Below are positions 55,169-64,000 of a stretch of DNA of 64,000 nt, one piece after another. This DNA comes from Cephalopachus bancanus. Its lineage: Eukaryota > Chordata > Mammalia > Primates > Tarsiidae. The position numbers and the translations under genes were made by a program. Numbering within the stretch: the first letter of the stretch is position 1; every line of letters starts with the position of its first letter. The stretch covers positions 4,999,001 to 5,063,000 of the forward strand of contig JAPVLO010000097.1 of the NCBI GenBank assembly GCA_027257055.1, read 5' to 3'. The notes beneath the pieces were generated by a model. It made no database searches. It was not told the origin of the DNA and saw only the letters and a program-made list of their open reading frames with translations.

Positions 55169-58100
55169 TTATATGAGTGAAAACATGTGATACTCGGATC
55201 TTTGTTTCTGTGAGCGGTCACTCAGTATTATAGACTCTAGTTCCATCCAGGTTGCTGCGAAATTCATGATTTTGTTCTTTTTTATGACTGCATAGTATTC
55301 CATCGTGTATATGTACCACAGTTTTTTAATCCAGTCCTCTTTTGATGGGCAGCATGGTTGTTTCCAGGTTCTTGCTATTGTGAACAATACTGCGATAAAC
55401 ATACGTGTGCAGGTATCTTTTTGATAGAGTGATTTGAGTTCTTCAGGATGTATTCCCAGTACGGGGATCACGGGGTCATATGGGAGGTTGATATTTAGAG
55501 CTTTTAGGAATCGCCACACTGCTTTCCACAAGGCTGCACTAGTTTACACTCCCACCAACAGTGTAGAAGTGTTCCCTTTTCGCCACACTCTCTCCAGCAG
55601 CTGTTATTTTTTGAGTTGTTGATAATTGCCATTCTGACTGCAGTTAAGTGGTGTCTCAGTGTGGTTTTGATTTGCATATCTCTGATGATTAGTGAGGTTA
55701 AACATTTCTTCATGTGTCTGTTGGCTGCTCGGATGTCTTCCTTTGAGAAGTGTCTGTTCATATCTTTTGCCTATTTTATAATGGGGTCGTTTGTTTTTTT
55801 CTTTTCAGCATGTTTGAGTTCCTTGTAGATCCAAGATGTTAGGCCTTTGTCAGACCTGGTGTTGGCAAATACTTTTTCCCAGTCTGTAGGATGTCTCCCT
55901 GCTCTCTTGATGGTTTCTTTGGCTTTGCAGAAGCTTGTCAGTTTAATGAGGTCCCACTTGTCTATCTTATCTCATGGCCTGTGGGTTTCGGGTTTTGTTC
56001 AGGAATTGGATGCCAGTTCCGATTTCCATAAGGGTATGTCCTTCATTTCCTAAGGTTCTTATGGTTTAAGGTTTTACATTTAGGTCTCTGATCCATTTGG
56101 AGTTAATTTTTGTGTATGGGGATAGATAGAGGTCCTGTTTCAATCTTCTACATGTGGTCAGCCAGTTTTCCCAGCACCATTTACTGAATAGGTTCTCCTC
56201 TCCCCAGTGGTAGGTGGTGGAGGCTTTGTCGAAGATGAGTTGGTTGAGAAATTGAGGTTTTGCTTCTGGAATCTCGATTCTATTCCATTGATCTATATGC
56301 CTGTTCCTATATCAATACCAAACTGTTTTGATGATTGTAGCTTTATAGTAAAGTTTGAAGTCTGGTAATATGATACCACTTGCTTTTTTTTTTTTCTGAG
56401 GATTATTCTGGCTATTCTTGGGTGTTTGTGTTTCCATATGAATTCCTGTGTTGTTTTTTTCTACGTCTGAGAAGAATGTTGCTGGTAATTTGATGGGTAT
56501 TGCATTGAATCTGTAGATCGCCTTAGGTAAGATGGACATCTTCACAATGTTGATTCTTCCGATCCATGAGCATGTGATATTTTTCCACTTGTTTGTGTCA
56601 TCTTTGATTTCTTTAAGCAATGTTTTGTAGTTTTCATTGTAAAGGTCTTTCACGTCTCTGGTTAGGAAGATGACAAGGTATTTCATTTTTTGTGTGGCTA
56701 TTGTGAATTGAATTGTGCTTTTTATTTGGGTTTCTGTTTGTTTATTATTGCTTTAGAGAAATGCGATTGTCTTTTGCATATTTATTTTGTATCCTGAGAC
56801 TTTGCCAAAGGCCTTTATCAGTGTAAGGAGGTTTTTGACAGATTCTCTTTGGTTTTCAAGGTACACAATCATATTGTCTACAAAGAGAGATAACTTGACT
56901 TCCTCTTTTTCTATTTGGATACCCCTGATTGCCTTCTATTCTCTGATTGCTCGAGCCAGGACTTCCAATACTATGTTGAACAGGAGGGGTGAGAGTGGGT
57001 ATCTTTGTCTTGTTCCAGTTTTCAGGGGAAATGGTTCCAATTTTTGTCCATTTAGGAGTATGCTGGCTGTGGGTTTCTCGTAGATGGCTTTTACTATTTT
57101 GAGGTATATTCCCCATATGCCTAGATGTTCGAGGGTTTTTATCAAGAAGGGGTGCTGGATTTTATCAAAAGCTTTTTCTGCATCTAATGATATAATCGTG
57201 TGGTTTTTGTTTTGACGTCTGTTGATGTATTGAATTACATTTATGGTTTTACGAATGTTGAACCAGCCTTGCATCCCAGGTATGAAGCCTACTTGATCAT
57301 GATGGAAGATTTTTGAGATGTATTGTTGAATCCGGTTTGCCAGGATCTTGTTGAGAATTTTAGCATCTACGTTCATCAAAGATATTGGCTTGTAGTTCTC
57401 TTTCTTTGTTGGATCTTTACCTGGCTTGGGTATCAATGTGATGTTGGCTTCGTAAAATGATTTGGGGAGAGTTCCATCTTTTTCAATCACCTGGAATACC
57501 TTCAGTAGGATTGGTATCAGCTTCTCCTTAAATGTCTTGTAGAATTCTGCTGGAATTCTGGACCAGACCTTTTTTTTGTAGGTAGTTTTCTTATTATGTA
57601 GTTGATTTCCTTGATTGTTATTGGTCTATTTAGGGTCTCAATTTCTTCTTGTTCCAACCTAGGTAGGTTGTGTGATGTTAGAAAGTCCTCCATTTCCTTA
57701 AGGTTTTCAAGTTTGTTTCCATACAAATGTACATAGTAGACTCTAATGATCTTTTGTATTTCTTCAGGGTCAGATGTGACTTCATCTTTTGTGTTTCTGA
57801 TTGTGCTTATTTGGGTTTTTTTCTCTTTTTTTCTTGGTCAGTCTAGCTAGGGGACCATCGATCTTGTTTATCCTTCAAAGAACCACCTTTTTGTTTCATT
57901 GATTTTTTGTATTATGTTTTTGTCTTCCATGTCCTGGATTTGGGCTTTTATTTTGGTGATCTAGATTCTTCTGCTGAAATTAGGGTTTTTGTGGTCTTGC
58001 TTTTCCAGCTTCCTTAGGTGGCTTGTTAGGCTGTTAATTTGTGTTCCTTCCATTTTCTTCATGTGTGTTTGTAGGGATATAAATTCCCCTCCTACTACAG

Positions 58101-58973
58101 CTTTTAAGGTGTCCCAGAGATTTTGGTAAGATGTTTCTTCATTTCCATTTGTTTCAAGGTATCTTTTAATCTCTGTTTTGATTTCATCATTGACCCAGGA
58201 GTTGTTTAGCATCATGCTGTTTAGTGTCCATGTCTTTGTGGGTTTTGGGGGGACCTTAGTGGTGCTAATGTTTATTTTTATTTCACTGTGGTCTGAGAAG
58301 GTGCATGGTAGAATTTTGGCACTTTTAAATTTGCTTATGCTTGATTTATGGCCAATTATGTGGTTGATCTTAGAATACGTTCCATGCGGTGATGAGTAGA
58401 ATGCATATTCTGTGGTCTTTGGTTGTAGTGTTCTGTAGGTACCTTTAAGTCCTTTTGGTCCAGAGATACATTGAGGTTCTGGATCTCCTTGCTGATTTTT
58501 TGTCCTAATGATCTGTGTAGGACTGTGAGTGAGATATTAAAGTCCCCAGTTATGATGGTGTTAGAGTCAATATCTCTTTAGTTTTCCTAGAAGTCGCTTT
58601 ATGAATGTTGGCACACCTATGTTGGGTGCATATATGTTTAGGATAGATATTTCTTGTTGATGGAGTGAACCTTTTATCATTATGTAATGGCCCTCTGTAT
58701 CTTTTTAAATTTTTGATAGCTTAAATGGTATTTTGTCAGAAATTAGGATCGCGACTCCTCCTTTCTTTTGTGTTCCAGTCGCCTGAAAATTTGTTTCCAT
58801 CCTCTTACTTTGAATCTGTGTATGTCCTTTCTAGTAAGATGGGTCTGTTGAAGGCAGTATATTGTTGCCTGGTGATATTTTATCCATTTTGCCATTCTAT
58901 GTCTTTTCAGTGGTGAGTTTAGTACACTCACATTCAGTCTAATTATTGAAATGTGAGAGCTCATCCCTATCAT
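55169..58973 (-). pseudogene. L1 ORF2 (endonuclease-reverse transcriptase), broken
   Basis: Starts MIGMSSHISIIRLNVSVLN (58973), the APE-type endonuclease start with its HLTRKDIHRFKVRGW segment. It then shifts frame repeatedly. Pieces: linker 57961-58215; pre-RT 57517-57726; reverse transcriptase 56936-57490, with [24 protein letters not shown] and the end of the fingers-palm region; C-terminal 56312-56686; cysteine-rich [18 protein letters not shown] (within 55504-55761); and the end MEYYAVIKKNKIMNF...FSLI. The catalytic FADD box reads FVDN near 56875-56886, which would abolish catalysis even without the frameshifts. Confidence 0.93.
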
Positions 58974-59130
58974 AGAGTTCTTAAAGAGTTGTTGTTCTTC
59001 CACTTGGTTTTTTTGTCTTTCTTTTGGTTTTGGGATTGGTTCATGTATATTTTATTCTTTTTCCTGTACTCTTGTGAAGAACGTTGTTCTTTTTCCCTTT
59101 TCTTCTGTGTTTAGTACTTTCTTAAGTGTT

Positions 59131-60012
59131 TCATGTAGAGGTGGTTTGGTGGCAGCATAAGTGTTCCCTAACACTATCTGGGAAAGATTTTAATTTTCCC
59201 TCACTGACGAAGCTTAGTTTGGCCGGGTAGGTTTTTCTTGGTTGAAATTGTTTATCTTTTAGGACTTTGAAGCTAGGGCTCCAAGTTCTCCTAGCCTGCA
59301 GGGTTTCTGTAGATAAATCTTCTGTTATTCTGATTGTTCTTCCATGGTAGGTGATCTGGCCTTTTTCTCTTGTTGTTTTTAGGATTTTTTCTTTTATGCC
59401 TACTTTGTTTAGACGAATTATTATGTGTCTGGGAGTTGGTCTTCTCATTTGTTGTCTTTCAGGGGTTCTCTGAATCTCTTGTGTTTGAGTTTTTGCATCA
59501 TTGATTAGATAAGGGAAATTTTCTTGAATGATCTCATGGAACGTTTGTTCCAGTTTGGTCTCTGTCTCTCTTTCTGCCTCAGGAAGGTCAATTACTCTTA
59601 AGTTCAGTCTCTTGAAGTAATCACTCATTCTTTGAAGGTTTTGTTCTGTCTTTTTGAGCTTATTTTCTGTGTTTTTAAGAGTTTGGGTTAGTTCTATATT
59701 TTGGTCCTCAAGCTCTGAGATTCTTTCTTCTGCTTGGGTAATTCTGCTTTCCATGCTTATCAGTTTGTTATTTATTTCATTCACGATATTCTTTATTACA
59801 GTTATCTCAGATATCAGCTCCTTCCTAGTTTCTTCTTGTGTCTCCTCAATTCTTTTTAATCTTTCCGTTATTGTCTTGATATCTAGGTTTGTAGTTTGAG
59901 ACCCTTCATTATGGGGGTTCTTCATTGTTTGCATTCCGAAGTCAGTTTTCTCAGTGTCTGCCCTCCCAGGGGTCTGGGAGAGACCCATACTCTTCTTTTG
60001 GTTTTTCTTCAT
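59131..60012 (-). pseudogene. L1 ORF1 (RNA-binding protein), C-terminal frameshift
   Basis: 293 codons open. In order: a basic start (MKKNQKK), a long coiled coil (about residues 45-135, with heptad-like RITQAEERISELEDQN), an RRM-type domain (LNLRVIDLPEAERE to TPRHIIIRLNKV) and the C-terminal domain (TLQARRTWSPSFKVLKDK, YPAKLSFVSEG). L1 ORF1p forms trimers that coat L1 RNA in the cytoplasm. Primate ORF1p is usually about 338 residues. Here the frame shifts after FPDSV and ends early; recognisable C-terminal codons continue in another frame to a stop at 59052-59054. Confidence 0.9.
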
Positions 60013-60885
60013 TTGTGTAGATTTTTCTCTCTCTCCCCCTTTCCCTCCCCTTTTTTAATTCTGTTTTTGAGGGAAGGTGGGGTTGCTTTTGTTTCACTTC
60101 TGCAATATCTTGTTCTTCCTTATGAGGGTCTTCTGGCTTTGTTCACTTTTGAGGTTGGAGTGTGGGCGACGGACTGTACTTTTTGCAGTTTTGAGGTTTA
60201 ATTGAGGGGGAAGCTGTGGTTCAGAATGTATATGCTGATTCTAGCATCCACGAACAGGTGTATGAGCACACTGGAACCTATTTTCCTCTGCCTTACAATC
60301 TGTCCGTGTAGCAGTATGTAGTCTTGGTCCTTAGGTACCGAGGTGGGGTTTGTTGATAGGTAGGTGGGACAATGGAAGTCTCTGCCTGGAGAATGGCCAG
60401 CACAGATTCACTTTTGCAGATCCATTTCTCTCTGCTTGTCTGGGTCCCCAAGCTTGGGGTCATGCGCTGAGTGCCTCAGCCAGGGTGGGCCCAGAGCTCC
60501 AGAGCTCCAAAGCTCCAAAGGGCTGGCAGTGAGCAACAAGAGTGGTCCTAGGCCCCCCACAGGGTACTTCAGCCAGGAATGGGACCAGTGTCTCTGAGGG
60601 TCAGGCACCCAGAGCCTCCCTGAGTGACCGGCAGCTTGGTGCTGGGAGGGAGACGATTTAGCCAGGGAGAGAGCTAAGACCTGAGACTCCCATACACAGT
60701 GGATCAGCAGCAGCAGGGGGCCACAATATCCGGCCCTGCGTGGGACCGAAGGTCCCCGGGCCTCAGACCAGCATGGCTGGTGGTGGGCTGGGAGATGAGG
60801 GAAGAAAAGTAAGAGTCTTTTTGGAAACTCACGTTCGGAGAATCCCACAAGTCCTCCTTTGCCATTGCCATCTTGCCAGGAGCCC
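60013..60885 (-). promoter_or_regulatory. L1 5' UTR / internal promoter
   Basis: GC-rich leader of about 870 bp upstream of ORF1. Its start holds CAAGATGGCAATGGC (minus strand of 60861-60875), matching the YY1-type site CAAGATGGC at the same place in primate L1 promoters, where it positions transcription start. Opposite-strand ORFs here are incidental. Confidence 0.8.
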
Positions 60886-60902
60886 CCCAAGTTGTATTTT
60901 AT

Positions 60903-61075
60903 ATATACCATCTTATTTAATTTTTTTCATAACTTTTTGAAGGTTTATTCTCATTTTCCAGATGAGTAACCTACAACTTGGAAAAACAAAATGAGTTGTC
61001 TAAAGACCACTAGTAAACGGTGGCATCAGAATTCAAACAGGTTTATTACACTCCTTCCACTGTGCCTTCTTTGCA
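60903..61075 (-). repeat. MIR SINE, antisense
   Basis: 'ttctcattttccagatgagtaacctacaac' and 'gttgtctaaagaccactagtaaacggtggcatcagaattcaaac' match the reversed MIR core. The L1 inserted at or just beside its left end. Confidence 0.7.
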
Positions 61076-61123
61076 AACAGACAGGGACTAAAGAAGGGAA
61101 AGAAATACAATCTCCATAGTGGC

Positions 61124-61589
61124 TTATTAATTTCCCAAGGCTTCTGTAACAATGTACTACAAACTGAGTGGCTTAAAACATCAGAAATTTATCTCTCAGT
61201 TCTGGAGGCTAGAACTCTGAAATCAAGCTGTTGGCAGGATCATGATTCCCCTGAAAACTGTAGGGGAATCCTTCCTTGCTTCTTTCAGCTTCTGGTCTTT
61301 TTCTGCCAATCTTTGGCATTCCTTGGTTGGCAGCTGCACATTCCAGTTTCTGTTGTTGTCATCACATGAGATTTTCCCTGTGTGCTCTGTCCTTATGTGG
61401 CCAATTTCTTATATAAGGGCCCAGTCATGTTTAAGTAGGGATCCACCCTACTCCCGTTTGACCTCATCTTAATTTAATTAATTGCAACTGCAACAACCCT
61501 ATTTGTATATACAGTCACATTTTGAGATGGTGGTGCTTAGAATTTCAACATATCTTTGGTGGGAGAGGGACACGATTCAATACATAACA
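61124..61589 (-). repeat. MLT1 LTR, antisense, near complete
   Basis: 'ttctgtaacaatgtactacaaactgagtggcttaaaacatcagaaatttatctctcagttctggaggctag' to 'gaatttcaacatatctttggtgggagagggacacgattcaatacataaca' covers the whole MLT1 LTR in reverse. Solo. Confidence 0.9.
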
Positions 61590-62600
61590 GTGGTTATTGT
61601 GTATTGGGGCTATACTAGACACAAGGACAATAACGTGATAGAAATAACTACTCTTCTTATAAAAAACTTTTATTCAAATTTGGCTCATTATCTTTTTAGA
61701 GTACTTCATTTTAGAGTAATAATAACTTGTCTTAGTATAAAAAATGTTTTTTCCCACAGAAGTCATAGCAGAAATTCTAATGTTTATATTTTACTACAAA
61801 CATTATAACTAAGAAAATGGTTGAACTGACAAATTCATTTGAAAATTCACATATATGGCAGAATAAAGTTAGGAGTAAACTCTTTAGTTTTCAGATTTTG
61901 TTGTTTATACCTGTGTACCACTTAAAATTTTTTTCTATTATTTATCTTTGCTTGAGATAACGCATCTTTTGTGAATACACGCTTTATGATTCTTGATCAC
62001 TTAGATTAAAATGGCAATTAGTAGATTGTGTCTGCTATTTCTTTACTTTTTTCTCTTTTACAACATTCACATTGACTTAATTTTGCATTTTCTAAATTTT
62101 CTGTAAATGAGAATACAGAGAGAAGACTCACATACAGCCTTCCTAACCCATCTCTCAATGATTGTTCATTGAGATTTTATTTAAATTCATTTATATGACA
62201 AAATGCTATCTTTAAAATCATTTTTTACAAATCATGTTCCGGACATTCTCTATGTAACAGAAAGTTCATTCGTTATTACCTTTTAAAATTCCACTTTCCT
62301 CTAAATATATCATGTAAACTATCATATGTGACTTGTTGCCATGTTGAGTTTGAAATTTCAGCTCACTAGACAGGATCGTGTCTAATACACTTGGTTCACT
62401 TGTCACTCTCAATGAATATTTGATCATTGCACACAGCTATACAATTTATACCTCCCTTGCCTAAGTACTTATTCCCATTTCTGTACAGAACAGCTACAAA
62501 TCATAATTTCTAAAGATATTGCTGAAGATTATATTCAAGTTTATTAAGAATTTATCTGATATGTTTAACAGAAAATCCAAGATGTGACTATGACTCACTC
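61590..62600. other. AT-rich unassigned sequence
   Basis: The strip 62090-62420 has an L1-antisense-like flavour, but I could not anchor it. No gene seen. Confidence 0.4.
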
Positions 62601-62606
62601 AAAGTG

Positions 62607-63453
62607 TGCTGGGAGCCGGCCACGGAGGCCCACTGAGCGTTAGGGATCAGGAAGGGCCATTGACCCCGAGACCACTAGGATGCATTTGGGAGCTATTGAC
62701 CCCATTTCCTCCCCCTTTCTACTCAGCACTAATCAGATTAAGCTCCTGTGAGCGCAAACATAAAAACTCTGAGACCAGGACGAACACAAACTAACTTTAG
62801 AAGCTCATTGCTCCCATTCTTCCACAAACTGCAGTTTTGGCTTTCACACAACTTACAATTCAAACTCGGGTCACATCTAAGAGTCTTAGTATTGGTCACA
62901 GGCTTCTGGGTCATGATCTTAGGATTTATTGAAGTTGAATAAGGTGTAAATTGTAGAATATAGTTTTAGAAGACAGTCATTTTGTTGAAAGAATGAGGCT
63001 GGGTTACTTGCAGGTAGCCTACTGTGAACTTTGGACTGGGCCACATTCCAAACATTCTGGGATGGGCCACTTTAGTTTGTAAAGTAAGTACTTAAGTCTC
63101 TATAGAATTGTTTAACTTGGTATTAGTACGAACAGGGTTTATAGGCAATATGAAAAGGGTTTATGGGCAGTACGAAAAGAGTTTAGAGGCAGTCATGGAT
63201 TAAGGTTTCATGGATTAGGTTTAACATCTGTTATGGGATTATACCTGAAAGAACATCTGGTGGGTGGGGAACGTCCCTCACACACCTGACTGTGTATAAA
63301 AGACCTGTGTAATTCCCAATAAACGGCTTCTGCACTAGACAGGAGTCCAGTCTCTTTCTCTCTCTTTCTCTCTCTCTTTCTTCTTCCCCCCAAACGCCAA
63401 TGCCGTCTCCACCTTTGAGGTACCCTGAACCCGGCTGGAGCTGAAATCCGGCA
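62607..63453 (+). repeat. Class II-like solo LTR (847 bp) with 6-bp TSD
   Basis: TGCTGGGAGCCGG...AATCCGGCA between exact 6-bp duplications aaagtg (62601-62606 and 63454-63459). A 6-bp duplication and a TGYTGGGAGCC start fit betaretrovirus/ERVK-type LTRs. The U3 has a 22-bp tandem repeat (63135-63200). TATAAAA lies at 63295-63301, AATAAA at 63318-63323, then a CT-rich U5. ORFs inside are incidental. No internal viral genes. Confidence 0.9.
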
Positions 63454-63459
63454 AAAGTG

Positions 63460-63574
63460 TATGTAAAATCTTTAAAGATTTTTAAAAAATTGATGGAACT
63501 ACTTTTAAATAGTTAATAGTCTAGTGATTTCTTTTGTTTCACTTATACTACTTGTCCTCCTTCTCAGCCTTAAG
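63460..63574. other. Short unique flank
   Basis: Nothing recognised. Confidence 0.6.
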
Positions 63575-63585
63575 ACATTAGAATC

Positions 63586-63883
63586 GAGCCGGGCTTGGTG
63601 GCTTAGCCTGTAATCCCGCGCCTTTGAGAGGCTGAGGTGAGTGAATTGTCTGAGCCTGTGGATTCAAGACCCGCCTGGGCAGTTTGGCGAGACTTCATCT
63701 CTACAATAAATCAAAAATTAGCCGGGCATGGTAGCGCATGCTTGTAGTTCCAGCTACTTGGAAGGCTGAGGCAGAAGGATCGCCAGAGCCCAGCAGGTTG
63801 AGGCTGCAGTGGCCAGGAGCGGCCACAGCACTCCAGTCTGGGCAACAGAGTGAGACTCCAACTCAAAAAAAAAACAACAAAAA
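63586..63883 (+). mobile_element. Alu SINE, intermediate subfamily
   Basis: Sense dimer with CCCGCGCCTTTG (younger marker) but an undeleted left arm (GGGCAGTTTGGCGAGAC). Exact 11-bp duplication acattagaatc (63575-63585 and 63884-63894). Useful as the step between the two main Alu groups. Confidence 0.95.
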
Positions 63884-64000
63884 ACATTAGAATCATCAGA
63901 AACAGATGGTATTTTACATTAAACCAATTTTATGACCATTCTCTTCTCTCCTTTGGTTTCAACCAAATCTTATCCTAATGTAGTAATAGAATAGCTTAGT

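Larger units (their letters stand above)
54953..60885 (-). mobile_element. Full-length L1 LINE
   Basis: 5.93-kb antisense L1 from an A-rich tail (left) to its 5' end (right), bracketed by a perfect 17-bp target-site duplication (cccaagttgtattttat, 54936-54952 and 60886-60902). Order on the minus strand: 5' UTR, ORF1, short spacer, ORF2, short 3' UTR of about 215 bp. L1 copies its RNA into DNA at nicked TTTT/A sites; this copy can no longer do so because ORF2 is broken. Confidence 0.97.

Noticed and set aside
59654..60201. Plus-strand ORFs with hydrophobic, membrane-like sequence
   Set aside because: They are antisense readings of the L1 ORF1 coiled coil and 5' UTR.
60350..60911. 167-codon minus-strand ORF and overlapping plus-strand ORFs
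   Set aside because: GC-rich L1 5' UTR; frames open by composition, and L1 ORF1 starts further downstream.

Overview
Mammalian nuclear DNA with no recognisable host protein-coding gene. It reads as AT-rich intergenic or deep-intron sequence built from layered transposable elements. Dimeric Alu SINEs (about 25 whole or partial copies), L1, L2, MIR, MaLR/MLT1, MER2, MER5-like, Tigger and mariner copies place it in a primate. The younger Alus are not the human subfamilies: they share a linker ACAATAAATCAAAAA, a 3' end GACTCCAACTC and an AGCCTGTAATCCC left arm. They also lack the lemur and galago/loris SINE types I know. A tarsier-like primate is my best guess, by inference from memory of SINE types only.

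Layout. 0-6 kb: a long ancient mammalian repeat, an L2 tail, the first of three short mariner derivatives, plain AT-rich DNA and a possible LTR. 6.7-9.7 kb: a dense SINE cluster with a MITE split by an Alu, two free right-arm Alu monomers and an inverted Alu chimera. 9.7-16.7 kb: mostly unique, with a 170-bp duplication that includes a mariner 5' end, a hAT fragment, an MLT1 LTR, an Alu and MIRs. 16.7-18.2 kb: a second mariner derivative split by an Alu, then a three-armed Alu. 18-25.7 kb: ERV-like DNA, an LTR with a 40-bp repeat, and an Alu split by an LTR. 26.9-30.2 kb: a nest in which an MLT1 LTR is split by a Tigger transposon, itself split by three Alus, one LTR and one MER2.

30-37.2 kb: a MaLR-type LTR, unique DNA, an old antisense L1 and four Alus. 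37.2-50 kb: an almost Alu-free stretch with a MER5A, the third mariner derivative, possible ERV remnants, an L1 3' end, L2, MIR and two pairs of diverged unidentified repeats. 50-54.9 kb: Alus, a truncated L1, a GC-rich patch and a transcript-like unknown. 54.95-60.89 kb: a full-length antisense L1 with a perfect 17-bp target-site duplication, a nearly whole ORF1 and a broken ORF2. 60.9-64 kb: MIR, MLT1, a class II-like solo LTR and a young Alu.

The biology here is genome archaeology: insertion order can be read from who interrupts whom. No intact autonomous element, RNA gene or CRISPR array was seen. All family names come from pattern recognition and were not checked against a repeat library.
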